The notes under the pieces were generated by a model, which did no database searches, was not told where the DNA came from, and was given only the letters and a program-made list of their open reading frames with translations. The translations under genes and the position numbers were made by a program. From Ardenticatenales bacterium (GTDB taxonomy: Bacteria > Chloroflexota > Anaerolineae > Promineifilales > Promineifilaceae), in the NCBI GenBank assembly GCA_020634515.1, contig JACKBL010000002.1, forward strand, positions 744,001 through 808,000: DNA of 64,000 nt. Reading direction: 5' to 3'. Below are positions 10,271 through 18,845 of the stretch, piece by piece (the first letter of the stretch is position 1; every line of letters begins with the position of its first letter).

Positions 10271-11404
10271 ATGCAACGGGAAGGACAACTCCTCAACGGA
10301 CGGTATCAAATTTTGGAGCGCATCGGCAGCGGCGGCATGGCCACCGTCTTCAAGGCGCACGACCGCACCCTGGACCGGCTGGTCGCGGTCAAACTGCTGC
10401 ACGCCGGCCTCACGGGAGACGAATCGTTTTTGCGCCATTTTCGCCAGGAGGCGCGGGCGGCGGCCAATCTGGCGCATCCCAACATCGTCACCGTGCATGA
10501 TACCGGGCAGGATGGCGATCAGTATTATATCGTGATGGAGTTTGTGGAAGGCAAGACGCTGAAGCAGATTATTCGGCACCAGTTGCAGTTGGGCCAGGTG
10601 ATGGCCATTAACCGGGCGCTGGACTTGACGATTCAGATTTGTGCCGGCATTGGCTACGCCCACCGCGCCGGCCTCGTCCATTGTGATGTCAAACCGCAAA
10701 ACATCATCGTCACCCGCGACGAGCGCGTCAAGGTTGCCGACTTCGGCATCGCCCGCGCCGTCAGCGACGCCAGCCAGGAAGTGCGCAGCGTCGTCTGGGG
10801 CACGCCGCAATACCTTTCCCCGGAGCAGGCAGAAGGCAAGGCGGCCACCCCCGCTTCCGACGTATACGCGATTGGCGTCATTCTTTTTGAACTCCTCACC
10901 AACCGCCTTCCCTTCCAGGCGGAATCCCAATCGGCGATGGCCCTGAAGCATTTGCAGGAACCGGCCCCGCCCGTGACTCGTTTCAATCCCGCCGTGCCGC
11001 CGCAAATTGAGCGTATCGTGAGTAAATTGCTGGCGAAGGAGCCGGCCAGCCGCTACCGCACCGCCGGGCAGTTGGGGCGTATTCTGGCTACTTATCGTGA
11101 ACGGGGTGGGGGAAATGCCGGCATGAATCAACCCACACTCAGCCCCAGATACCCCGAACCCATCGGAATCGGCAACAACCTGTCCGACACAACCCCCATA
11201 CGCCTGCGCACTCCCCTCCCGGACGCCGCCAAACGTCCTGCCACAGCCGCAACTACCCCCACGCGCCCCCCCACGCTGCCCGTGGCCACATCCGCCGAAA
11301 CCGGCGCGGATTGGCTCACCATTGGACTCGGCCTTATCGCCCTCGTCGCCCTGCTAGGCCTAATCCCCCTCTGGTGGCTCGTCTTCCAGGCGTGGACCGG
11401 CTAG
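10271..11404 (+). CDS. Membrane-anchored Ser/Thr protein kinase (PknB-like)
   Basis: A 377-residue Hanks-type kinase. Glycine loop IGSGGMATVF (18-27), ATP lysine in VAVKLL (K41), catalytic loop VHCDVKPQN (136-144), DFGIAR (157-162) and GTPQYLSPEQ (177-186) are all present. The usual arginine before the catalytic aspartate is cysteine (HCD instead of HRD), so this is a non-RD kinase that may not need activation-loop phosphorylation. A Pro/Thr-rich linker (about 285-340) leads to one transmembrane helix within the last 30 residues, leaving almost no external domain; PASTA or other sensor repeats are missing. No clear Shine-Dalgarno precedes the ATG. It follows the hydrolase gene after 63 bases that contain an AATGCCGGCATT palindrome. 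Confidence 0.92.
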   Translation: MQREGQLLNGRYQILERIGSGGMATVFKAHDRTLDRLVAVKLLHAGLTGDESFLRHFRQEARAAANLAHPNIVTVHDTGQDGDQYYIVMEFVEGKTLKQIIRHQLQLGQVMAINRALDLTIQICAGIGYAHRAGLVHCDVKPQNIIVTRDERVKVADFGIARAVSDASQEVRSVVWGTPQYLSPEQAEGKAATPASDVYAIGVILFELLTNRLPFQAESQSAMALKHLQEPAPPVTRFNPAVPPQIERIVSKLLAKEPASRYRTAGQLGRILATYRERGGGNAGMNQPTLSPRYPEPIGIGNNLSDTTPIRLRTPLPDAAKRPATAATTPTRPPTLPVATSAETGADWLTIGLGLIALVALLGLIPLWWLVFQAWTG

Positions 11405-11580
11405 ACGCCCCACGCACGGCTCTGGCATCTCGCTTTGCGCCCCGCTTTTTGTTATACTCTCAGAAGGTAAATGAACGGCCATCCCGGCGTGACACAATCG
11501 CTTCCGGGTAGCACGTGACAGCGTACGGCGCGATCGCCGGGCAGGTATTGACTACTTGCATCCTCAATTCAACTCGAACA

Positions 11581-11675
11581 GTAACCGCTAAGCCAGATAG
11601 GACCAATTTTCTCTGGTGAAAATAGCCATTGAGCGCGTGAATTTGGTCCAATCTCCAGAGAGCGTTAGTTGTTAC
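11581..11675. repeat. GTAAC/GTTAC inverted-repeat element, copy A
   Basis: A 95-base element with ends GTAAC and GTTAC. Inner arms GGACCAATTTT and ATTTGGTCC flank a conserved middle (AAAATAGCC, then GAGCGCGTGAA). A second copy with the same order of blocks lies at 49794-49880. It sits in the 430-base gap between the kinase and ftsH. The rest of that gap holds only a TTATACT box near 11451 and the inverted repeat listed next. Confidence 0.75.
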
Positions 11676-11730
11676 CTCGAACATTTTTGAACCGAGGGGC
11701 AGCCCATACAGCACCAAGAAACACGCTTTT

Positions 11731-11806
11731 GATACGCCGCGGCGACAAATATCCTCCAGGTCGCGGCAGCGAAAAGACCCCTACCGCGCCGCAAGCGCGG
11801 CGTATC
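11731..11806 (+). promoter_or_regulatory. Perfect 11-bp inverted repeat in the ftsH leader
   Basis: GATACGCCGCG (11731-11741) is the exact reverse complement of CGCGGCGTATC (11796-11806). The right arm ends 28 bases before the ftsH start. It could form a long leader stem or be a two-site operator; either role is inferred from position alone. Confidence 0.45.
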
Positions 11807-11834
11807 AGCGTTGTAGAACCGTGGAGGTACTCCT

Positions 11835-13784
11835 GTGAATACCAATAAATATACGCGATGGTTTGTGTACTTGCTCATTGGCATCGGCCTGCTGGCAATC
11901 CTGTGGAGCCAGAGCAACACGCAACCGGCAACCGATGAGATCTCCATCAGCCAACTGGCTGAATCCATCAAAGCGCATGAGGTCAAGGAAGTGACCGTGG
12001 CCAGCGATGGACAGGAGGTCAGGGTCGAATACAAAAACGGACAGCGCCAGCTCAGCACGTCGCAAATCAGTGGCCTCAGTTCATTGGAAGAAGTGCTGCG
12101 CGAATACGGCGTAACGCCCGAGTATTATGGAGACAATGGGGTAACGATTACGTATGAGAAGCCGGGACAATTTGGCGCATGGATTAACTTGCTGAGTCTG
12201 TTTTTGCCGGCAATTTTAATTATCGGCTTCATCTATTTCATCTTCCGCCAGGCTCAGGGAACCAACAACCAGGCCATGGCCTTTGGCAAAAGCCGTGCCC
12301 GAATGCTCACGGGGGACCACCCTACCGTCACCTTTGCCGACGTAGCCGGCTGCGACGAGGCCAAAGAAGAACTGCAAGAGATCGTCGAATTCCTCAAAGA
12401 ACCGGAGAAATTCATCACCTTTGGCGCGCGCATTCCCAAAGGCGTCCTCCTCGTCGGCTCACCCGGCACGGGCAAAACCCTGATGGCCAAAGCCGTGTCC
12501 GGCGAAGCGGGCGTGCCCTTCTTCTCCATCGCCGGCTCCGAATTCGTGGAAATGTTCGTCGGCGTTGGTGCCAGCCGCGTGCGCGACCTGTTTGAACAGG
12601 CCAAACGGCACAGCCCTTGCATCATTTTCGTGGACGAAATCGACGCCGTCGGACGGCAGCGCGGCGCGGGATTGGGCGGCTCCCACGATGAGCGGGAACA
12701 GACGTTAAACCAGATTCTGGTGGAAATGGATGGCTTCAGCACGGACACCTACGTGATCATCCTCGCCGCTACCAACCGCCCCGACATTCTCGACCCGGCC
12801 CTGATGCGCCCCGGACGCTTCGACCGCCGCGTCGTCATCGACCGCCCCGACGTGCGCGGACGCGAGGCCATCTTCAAGGTCCACATGAAGGGCAAGCCCC
12901 TGGCTTCCAACGTAGACGTGGAGATTCTGGCGAAAGCCACGCCCGGCTTCGTCGGCGCGGACATCGAAAATACGGTCAACGAAGCGGCGCTGCTGGCGGC
13001 GCGCCGCAACCGCAAAAGTATCGGCATGACGGAGTTCCAGGAAGCGATTGAACGGGTGCAGCTTGGCCCCGAGCGCAAGAGCCGCGTCATGACGCAAGAA
13101 GAGCGAGAAATCACCGCTTACCATGAGGCGGGGCACGCCATCGTCAGCCACATGCTGCCGCACGCTTCCGAAGTGCGTAAGGTGACGATTATCCCCCGCG
13201 GCATGGCCGGCGGCGTCACCTGGTATCTGGATGAAGACCTGAACTACCTCAGCCGCTCCAAATTCAAGGCGATGATCGCCACGGCTCTGGGCGGGCGTGT
13301 GGCCGAGGAAATTGTCTTTGGCGAGATCACCACCGGCGCGGGCAGCGATCTGCAATACGTCACGCGGCAGGCGCGCGCCATGGTCACGCAATATGGCATG
13401 AGCGAGGACCTGGGTTTGCGTGTTTATGGCGAACGGCAGGAGATGGTCTTCCTCGGGCGTGAAATCAGCGAACAGCGTGATTATTCCGATGCCGTGGCGG
13501 AAAAGATTGACGAGGAAGTGCGCCACATCATCGATGAGGAGTATGAACGCGCGCGCCGCGTTCTCACCGAGAATCGAGATAAACTGGATTTAGTGGCGCG
13601 GAAGCTGTTAGAAGTGGAGTCGCTGGAAGCGGAGGACTTCGTGGCGTTGATGGAAGGGCACGAGCCGCCTTCCGCGCCGCCCAGTGGTAAACCGTCGCCG
13701 CGCCCGCAGTCATCGCCCGCCGGGAGCGACGTAAAATGGAATCCGCCTTCATTGGATATGCCGCCTGCGCCGTCCCCAGCCTGA
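11835..13784 (+). CDS. ftsH: ATP-dependent zinc metalloprotease FtsH
   Basis: A 649-residue membrane AAA protease that degrades unfolded and regulatory membrane proteins. It starts at a GTG with GGAGG seven bases upstream. Order: membrane helix 1 (about 10-25), a small periplasmic domain, helix 2 (about 116-137), then the AAA domain with Walker A GSPGTGKT (208-215), Walker B IIFVDE (263-268) and second region of homology [11 protein letters not shown] with arginines near 325-332. The protease domain has HEAGH (430-434) for zinc, plus a third acidic ligand region GAGSDLQ. The C-terminal tail (from about 612) is Pro/Ser-rich. Length is typical for the family. The leader contains a perfect 11-bp inverted repeat, and a terminator-like hairpin follows the stop. 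Confidence 0.97.
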   Translation: MNTNKYTRWFVYLLIGIGLLAILWSQSNTQPATDEISISQLAESIKAHEVKEVTVASDGQEVRVEYKNGQRQLSTSQISGLSSLEEVLREYGVTPEYYGDNGVTITYEKPGQFGAWINLLSLFLPAILIIGFIYFIFRQAQGTNNQAMAFGKSRARMLTGDHPTVTFADVAGCDEAKEELQEIVEFLKEPEKFITFGARIPKGVLLVGSPGTGKTLMAKAVSGEAGVPFFSIAGSEFVEMFVGVGASRVRDLFEQAKRHSPCIIFVDEIDAVGRQRGAGLGGSHDEREQTLNQILVEMDGFSTDTYVIILAATNRPDILDPALMRPGRFDRRVVIDRPDVRGREAIFKVHMKGKPLASNVDVEILAKATPGFVGADIENTVNEAALLAARRNRKSIGMTEFQEAIERVQLGPERKSRVMTQEEREITAYHEAGHAIVSHMLPHASEVRKVTIIPRGMAGGVTWYLDEDLNYLSRSKFKAMIATALGGRVAEEIVFGEITTGAGSDLQYVTRQARAMVTQYGMSEDLGLRVYGERQEMVFLGREISEQRDYSDAVAEKIDEEVRHIIDEEYERARRVLTENRDKLDLVARKLLEVESLEAEDFVALMEGHEPPSAPPSGKPSPRPQSSPAGSDVKWNPPSLDMPPAPSPA

Positions 13785-13832
13785 AATCGCGCTTTCGGGA
13801 AGTTGCTGATTTAACCTGAATTCTTCACCCAG

Positions 13833-13878
13833 ACGTGAAACGTGGAATGTAAGCTTATGCTTCGCGTTTCACGTTTTC
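13833..13878 (+). terminator. Terminator after ftsH
   Basis: ACGTGAAACG pairs with CGTTTCACGT across an approximately 24-base loop and is followed by TTTTC. It lies about 50 bases after the ftsH stop. Confidence 0.6.
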
Positions 13879-13888
13879 TGTTATTAGG

Positions 13889-13978
13889 ACTGGCGCTGAA
13901 ATAAAATGTGAATGGCAGCGCCAGTTTGAAGGAGCGGTAGGAAAACAACTTTGTTGTCTCATTTCATTTCCGCTCCTT
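13889..13978 (+). other. Structured 90-bp repeat element, copy 1
   Basis: Two adjacent hairpins. Hairpin A is ACTGGCGCTG/CAGCGCCAGT with a 17-base loop. Hairpin B has AAGGAGCGG (13929-13937) pairing with CCGCTCCTT (13970-13978). The loop-A sequence AAATAAAATG (13899-13908) is complementary, with one mismatch, to CATTTCATTT (13960-13969) inside hairpin B, so a pseudoknot is possible. A same-length copy in opposite orientation at 58994-59083 has a different but equally paired stem A. It ends 12 bases before the start of the 7TM-GAF-HTH gene and may be its leader. Confidence 0.65.
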
Positions 13979-13990
13979 AAGGCCGCGTTT

Positions 13991-15922
13991 ATGAGTTCTT
14001 CTCTCGCCGATCTCCTGGCTCTGATCAATGATGTGCTGCAAGCGGCTATCGTCATCTTTGGTTCGGCAGTCGTTTTATATAACCTGCCGCATTGGCGGCG
14101 CGATCAGGTGACGCGGGCGTTTTCCAACCTGATTGTCTTTGTGGTTGTCGTTTATCTGACGGAGTTGTTGGCCAGTCGCACGATTGGCACGGTTTCGGCT
14201 GAGGCGTGGCTGCGGATGGGCTGGGTGGGCATTTGCCTGGTTCCGGCGGCGCAGTACCATTTGTCCCATACGCTGCTAGGAACGACGGGGCATGGTTTGC
14301 GGCGGCGGTTGGCGTATGTGGTACTTTCTTATCTAATTGGGCTGGTTTTCCTGGTACTGGCGTTGGCGACGGACTTGTTGGCGACAAGTCTGGTGACGGT
14401 TCCGCGCGCGCCTCATTTGCGTTCGGGACCGCTTTTTGGGTTATTCGCGCTGTACTTTGTGGGGGTCGCGGCTGCCGGCATTTACAACGTCTGGTATGCC
14501 CGTGCTCGCTGCGTCACCTCTACCACCCGCCAGCGCATGACCGTCATTCTCCTCGCCTTTCTCGCCGCCCCCCTCGGCGTCTTTCCCTACCAACTCATCA
14601 ACAACGCCTCCCAGATTCGCCTGCCCATCTGGCTCCTCCTTATCCTCGGCAACCTGGTCGTCGGCCTCATGTTTGCCCTGCTCACCTATTACCTGGCCTA
14701 CTTTGGTCGCGTCTCGCCCGACCGCGTCGTGCGCGTGCGCCTCTTCAAATTCATGGCGCGCGTTCCCATGACGGGAACCATCGTCCTCCTCGTTTACGTC
14801 CTCGTCAACCGCACCAGCCCCATGTTGGGATTGCCGCCGGAAACAATGTCCGCCATAGCCGTTGTAGCCGCCGTCATGCTCGTGGAATGGGCCGTGCACA
14901 ACTACAAGCGCCCGCTGGAGCGCGTGCTGCAATTGAACAACGAGCCGGATGTGCGCCGTATCCAGGAGTTGAGCGAGCGCATCCTTACCACCCGCGACCT
15001 GCACCAGTTCCTGGAAAGCATCCTCACGGCCATTTGCGATGCGCTGCGCACGCCCACCGCCTTTGTGGCCGCGCTCACGGTTGAGGGGCCGCGGCTGGAA
15101 GTCGTTGTGGGGCCGTTGCGCGCGCCGGACGATCTGTGGGAGGCGGCATCGTGGCAAAATCTCACCAGTGATAGCCCGGAATTGGAGCGGCGTGACCAAT
15201 TCATTCTCTGGCATAACTATTGGATTCATCCGCTTTATGACCGCAGCCAGGAGTTCATGCTGGGCATTTTGGGGATGGAAGGGCGCGCGCCGGAACCGGA
15301 CCTGTCTCCGGAGGAGCTGGTCATTTTTGACCGCCTGGTGAACCAGGCCGCGGCGGCATTGGAAGATCGTATTTTGCAGCAGGAGGTTTTCGCCGCCGTG
15401 GAAGGACTGTTGCCGGAGATCACGGCGTTGCAGCGCCGCCGCAGCGCCGCCACGTATGGCAGTGCCCCGCAGTTGACGGAGCGATTGATCAGCAATGGTC
15501 CGACGGATAATGGGGAGGGCACGCTGCTCGATGATCCGGGCTTTGGCGATATGGTGCGTGATGCGTTGTCTCACTATTGGGGCGGTCCGAAGTTGACGGA
15601 AAGCCCGCTGTTGGGGCTGCACGTGGTGCAGGAGGCGCTGGATGAGTTTGAGGGGAACCCGGCGAAGGCGCTGCGCGCTATTTTGCAGCGGGCGATTGAG
15701 CAGCAGCGTCCCGAAGGGGAGCGGCGTATGACGGCTACGGAGTGGATTCTTTACAACATTCTGGAGCTGAAGTTTGTGCAGGGGCAGAAAGTGCGCGACG
15801 TGGCGCGTCGCCTGGCGATGAGCGAGTCGGACCTGTATCGCAAGCAGCGGGTGGCTATTGAGAATGTCGCCGAGGCGGTTTCGCGTATGGAGCGGGACGC
15901 GACGACGAGGGATGGGGTGTGA
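13991..15922 (+). CDS. Membrane regulator: N-terminal 7TM, GAF domain, C-terminal HTH
   Basis: A 643-residue protein. Residues 1-300 hold about seven to eight membrane helices of the type found at the N terminus of some histidine kinases. Residues about 305-480 look like a GAF domain (LSERILTTRDLHQFLESIL ... ALEDRILQQEVF). The C-terminal 100 residues hold a helix-turn-helix resembling sigma-70 region 4 (VRDVARRLAMSESDLYRKQR). No histidine-kinase H-box or ATPase motifs are visible. The protein therefore looks like a one-component, membrane-bound transcription regulator; this role is inferred. The start codon lies 12 bases after the structured 90-bp element. The stop codon runs straight into a GGTATGA tandem repeat. 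Confidence 0.75.
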   Translation: MSSSLADLLALINDVLQAAIVIFGSAVVLYNLPHWRRDQVTRAFSNLIVFVVVVYLTELLASRTIGTVSAEAWLRMGWVGICLVPAAQYHLSHTLLGTTGHGLRRRLAYVVLSYLIGLVFLVLALATDLLATSLVTVPRAPHLRSGPLFGLFALYFVGVAAAGIYNVWYARARCVTSTTRQRMTVILLAFLAAPLGVFPYQLINNASQIRLPIWLLLILGNLVVGLMFALLTYYLAYFGRVSPDRVVRVRLFKFMARVPMTGTIVLLVYVLVNRTSPMLGLPPETMSAIAVVAAVMLVEWAVHNYKRPLERVLQLNNEPDVRRIQELSERILTTRDLHQFLESILTAICDALRTPTAFVAALTVEGPRLEVVVGPLRAPDDLWEAASWQNLTSDSPELERRDQFILWHNYWIHPLYDRSQEFMLGILGMEGRAPEPDLSPEELVIFDRLVNQAAAALEDRILQQEVFAAVEGLLPEITALQRRRSAATYGSAPQLTERLISNGPTDNGEGTLLDDPGFGDMVRDALSHYWGGPKLTESPLLGLHVVQEALDEFEGNPAKALRAILQRAIEQQRPEGERRMTATEWILYNILELKFVQGQKVRDVARRLAMSESDLYRKQRVAIENVAEAVSRMERDATTRDGV

Positions 15923-15957
15923 GGTATGAGGTATGAGGTATGAGGTATGAGGTATGA
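15923..15957. repeat. Five tandem copies of GGTATGA
   Basis: Five perfect 7-bp units begin immediately after the stop codon of the 7TM-GAF-HTH gene. Repeat number is likely to vary by slippage. Confidence 0.95.
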
Positions 15958-15986
15958 GGGTGGGGGCATTGTGATTCTGGTCGCTG

Positions 15987-16112
15987 TCCACTGACCACTG
16001 ACCACTGTCCACTGACCACTGACCACTGTCCACTGTCCACTGACCACTGTCCACTGTCCACTGTCCACTGTCCACTATCCACTATCCACTATCCACTATC
16101 CACTGACCACTC
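15987..16112. repeat. Eighteen tandem 7-bp units (TCCACTG and variants)
   Basis: 126 bases made of 7-bp units: TCCACTG, ACCACTG and, near the right end, TCCACTA. It has the same 7-bp period as the neighbouring GGTATGA repeat but a different sequence. Reading it on the minus strand gives a Val-Asp-Ser-Gly-Gln-Trp repeat. The stop codon and last codons of the minus-strand DUF711 gene lie inside it. Confidence 0.95.
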
Positions 16113-17303
16113 TATTCTGTGTTGCATTTGCAGGCGGGTGGGGTGGGCGAGGAGGCCGCTGACGCCGGGACCGGGGGAGGGCATGACGCGGCTGCCGGCA
16201 AAATACGGGAAATCGAAGGTGACGGGATCGCCGGCGGAGAGGCCGGGGAGGGGCATGAGGCGGGCGGTGAGGGGTTTGCGCAGGCGGGCGGAAAGGGCGG
16301 CGAGGTCCAGGAGTATGCCGGCAATCTCCCCCTCACGTACATCTCCCGCCAACGGAATCGTATCCAATCCCACGCCGCAGACAGCCGCGTAGCTGAGTAA
16401 ATCGGTGATGGTCAGATGACCCTCGGCGGCGCGGCGGGCGAGAACCGAATCTTCTAGCACGGGCAGCATCAGCCCGGAAAAGCCGCGGCGGGGAAAACGC
16501 GCGCGGTTGATCGCCTCCGTGACGAACGCGGCGGCGAACAGGCTGCCTGGTGCGCCGATGTACGCCAATCCCAACGCTTCCAGCGCGCCGCCCAGGCTGT
16601 GCTCATCGGTGGGAAACGGGGCCAGGGAGAAGTCAATGCCGCCGCACGGAAGGCCAAATTGGCGCGTGAGCGCGGCGGTGGCGGTCATGATGCGGTCAGC
16701 TTCTTGTTCGATGGCGGCCACGAGACGCTGGCGCGCGTCTGTCAGCGAGTCCGCGCCGCGCACGGCGCGCAGAGCGATGTCCGCCGATTCTACGGCCACG
16801 GCGAAGTGGGCCGGTCCGCCGCGGTGGTAGGCGACGGGGAAGAAGGGGGAACCGGGGGGGCAGTGGGCGAGGGCGGCGAAATAGAGGTTGCCAAAGCCAT
16901 TGGCTTGTAAGGTGCTGTTGCGACGGATGATGCGGGCGATGTGGTGGCAGCGGCCTACGTCTACGTTCCCCGCCAGATCGCTGATGGCGGCGCTGGCAAA
17001 GATCGGGTCGGCGGCGGCGATCAGGGTGGGAATGCGGTCCAACCAGGTGGCGTCGTGTGTCAGTTGTACCGGGCCGAAGCTGATGTAGTCAATGCCGGCA
17101 TTTTGCCACATTTGGGCAAAAGTCGCGGCGGTGGCTTCCATCTGGTCCTCGTCAGCCGGCAGCCAGGCGGGAAAAGGGGGCGTCGCCAGCCGCAGCGTTT
17201 GCACGTTTAAGGGAAAGGCGCGGCGCGCCTCACGCAGAAAAGGGGCGAAGGTGGCCGGTTGGGCGTCGGCATCGGCAAAAAGCGTGATTGAACGAATTTC
17301 CAT
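16089..17303 (-). CDS. DUF711 (UPF0210) family protein
   Basis: A 404-residue protein of the DUF711 family, related in fold to pyruvate-formate-lyase-like barrels but of unknown reaction. Recognisable segments are MEIRSITLFADA at the start, NGFGNLYFAALA (about 140), PPGSPFFPVAYH (about 153), CGGIDFSLAPFPTDE (about 225) and CGVGLDTIPLAGD (about 315). The last few residues (WSVDSG) are encoded by the 7-bp tandem repeat that follows, so the natural C terminus was probably extended or replaced when the repeat grew. It is expressed away from the zinc-ribbon gene upstream, with about 170 bases between the two starts. Confidence 0.85.
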   Translation of the reverse strand: MEIRSITLFADADAQPATFAPFLREARRAFPLNVQTLRLATPPFPAWLPADEDQMEATAATFAQMWQNAGIDYISFGPVQLTHDATWLDRIPTLIAAADPIFASAAISDLAGNVDVGRCHHIARIIRRNSTLQANGFGNLYFAALAHCPPGSPFFPVAYHRGGPAHFAVAVESADIALRAVRGADSLTDARQRLVAAIEQEADRIMTATAALTRQFGLPCGGIDFSLAPFPTDEHSLGGALEALGLAYIGAPGSLFAAAFVTEAINRARFPRRGFSGLMLPVLEDSVLARRAAEGHLTITDLLSYAAVCGVGLDTIPLAGDVREGEIAGILLDLAALSARLRKPLTARLMPLPGLSAGDPVTFDFPYFAGSRVMPSPGPGVSGLLAHPTRLQMQHRIEWSVDSG

Positions 17304-17476
17304 GGTAGACTCCGGTTATCACTCCGGCTAACACTTTGTTTGACAGAATGGAGCGGGGCAATAGAATCAAGGAAACTTTGAAAAAAAGGATGGTAGCATA
17401 GTCGCGCTGTTCGTCCAACGCCCGCACGATTTTGGTATGCGTACGGCGGTGAATGGCGTGAGCGGCAATACGTCTT

Positions 17477-17899
17477 ATGGCATCGGAAACGGAAAACAAG
17501 AGAAAATCACGGCGGCGTCCGGGAAGCAGGTCGGGTAAGGGGCGCAGTGGGGGGAAGATGGAGCGCCGGTCGCTACCGGCGCGGTCGCCGTTGGAAATAG
17601 CGCAGGCGGCTTTTTGCGTCTGCGCCCGTTGTAGTTACTTCCTGGCGGCGTATCGCGCGCATCATGGCCTGGAGCATGTGCGGGCGGCGGCGGAGGCGGG
17701 CGACAGTGCCTGGTTGGAACTGGTGTGGGATCGGGAGACGCGGGAGTTGCTACACAAATCTTTTGGCGGGCACACGGACGAGGCGGTATTTGACTATTCG
17801 GTAAGTTGCCCGGAGTGCCATCGCATTTATTTGTATCATGCGGCGGAGGCAGGGGAGACGACGTTTCAAGTGGAGGTGCAGCCGAGTGCACGGCGTTGA
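17477..17899 (+). CDS. Putative zinc-ribbon protein of unknown function
   Basis: A 140-residue protein with a basic, Arg/Lys/Ser-rich first 35 residues and two cysteine pairs, CARC (C49, C52) and CPEC (C111, C114), separated by about 58 residues. These could bind one zinc. A methionine at 28 is an alternative start; no strong ribosome binding site separates the two. I do not recognise the family. The open frame on the other strand across the same bases is Pro-rich and lacks any motif, so I prefer this strand. It ends just before a convergent terminator shared with the methyltransferase gene. Confidence 0.55.
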   Translation: MASETENKRKSRRRPGSRSGKGRSGGKMERRSLPARSPLEIAQAAFCVCARCSYFLAAYRAHHGLEHVRAAAEAGDSAWLELVWDRETRELLHKSFGGHTDEAVFDYSVSCPECHRIYLYHAAEAGETTFQVEVQPSARR

Positions 17900-17913
17900 T
17901 TTAGGTGCCTCTT

Positions 17914-17948
17914 CAGATTGGTTCATTCTTCAAGAATGACCCAATTTT
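17914..17948. terminator. Bidirectional terminator between convergent genes
   Basis: AGATTGGTTCATTCTT pairs with AAGAATGACCCAATTTTT, with one mismatch and a T run on the plus side. It lies between two convergent stop codons (17899 and 17956). Similar AAGAATGAACCAATCT half-sites occur beside two of the MITE-like elements (7380 and 23908). Confidence 0.75.
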
Positions 17949-17955
17949 TGCGCCC

Positions 17956-18720
17956 CTAGCGGCGTTGGCGGGCGGCTTCGAAGAGGAGAATGCCGGCACT
18001 TACCGCCGCATTTAATGATTCCGTGGCCGCGTGCATGGGGATGTAGACCCGCGTTGTCGCTAACTGCATCGCTTCTGTCCCCGCGCCTTCCGCTTCGCTG
18101 CCGATGATCAGGGCGCAGGGGCGACGCCAGTTGGCCTGGTCGTAGCTGACAGTTCCTTGCGCGTCCGCCAGGTAGACGGCCAGGCCACGTACGCGCGCGC
18201 CGATTTCGGCCCAGGTGAGGGCATGAATCGGCAGCCGCAAATGGGCGCCCATGCTGCCGCGCACGACTTTGGGGTTGTAGGCGTCTACGCAGCCGGGGGA
18301 GAGGAGGATGCCTTCGACGCCGGCGGCGGCGGCGGTGCGCAGGATGGTTCCCAGGTTGCCGGGGTCGCCGAGGCGGTCCAGGATGAGGAGCAGGGTGGGG
18401 TTGTCTGGGAGGGGTTTGGTTTTTATGGGGATGACGGCTAAAATGCCGGCAGGTGTCTCCGTCCCACTGATTTCCGCAAGTAGCCGCGCGTCTATCTCGT
18501 AAGCGGGTGCGGCCAACCGGGCCAACAGCGCCTGGTGCGCCGCGGTGTGATGCCACTGGTTTGTGTAGAGGAGGAAATGGGGCGTGAGATTAAATGCCGG
18601 CAGTTCCGCTAACCAGCGGCTGCCTTCAATCACATAAGCCTGTTCTCGTTCACGGGTGCGGCGCTCCGCCAGCAGGCGACGCACCATTTTAACCCGGCTG
18701 TTGCTGGGGCTTGTTATCAT
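17956..18720 (-). CDS. SpoU/TrmH-family RNA 2'-O-methyltransferase
   Basis: A 254-residue SPOUT methyltransferase that would methylate a ribose in rRNA or tRNA using S-adenosylmethionine. The N-terminal 95 residues are the substrate-binding domain (SRVKMVRRLLAERR). The three knot motifs are clear: LDRLGDPGNLGTILRTA (about 122), LIIGSEAEG (about 205) and YIPMHAATESLNAAVSA (about 224). These resemble RlmB and TsnR-like enzymes; the exact target nucleotide cannot be assigned. The gene is divergent from the UbiA gene, with 125 bases between the starts. Confidence 0.92.
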   Translation of the reverse strand: MITSPSNSRVKMVRRLLAERRTREREQAYVIEGSRWLAELPAFNLTPHFLLYTNQWHHTAAHQALLARLAAPAYEIDARLLAEISGTETPAGILAVIPIKTKPLPDNPTLLLILDRLGDPGNLGTILRTAAAAGVEGILLSPGCVDAYNPKVVRGSMGAHLRLPIHALTWAEIGARVRGLAVYLADAQGTVSYDQANWRRPCALIIGSEAEGAGTEAMQLATTRVYIPMHAATESLNAAVSAGILLFEAARQRR

Positions 18721-18845
18721 TGGTCGATTTCCGTTGGCATCTTTTCCCCTGACAGGGGGTTAATAAACATACAAGCAGTCAATGACTGACAGCATTTTTA
18801 ACCGTTACCACAGCCCACTGACCACTTCTTCCTCAAGGAGGCATC

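Noticed and set aside
15751..16082. Minus-strand frames encoding Val-Asp-Ser-Gly-Gln-Trp repeats
   Set aside because: They are translations of the 7-bp tandem repeat with no other content.
17475..17891. Minus-strand frame opposite the zinc-ribbon gene
   Set aside because: Pro/His-rich low-complexity translation with no motif; the plus strand has paired cysteine motifs.
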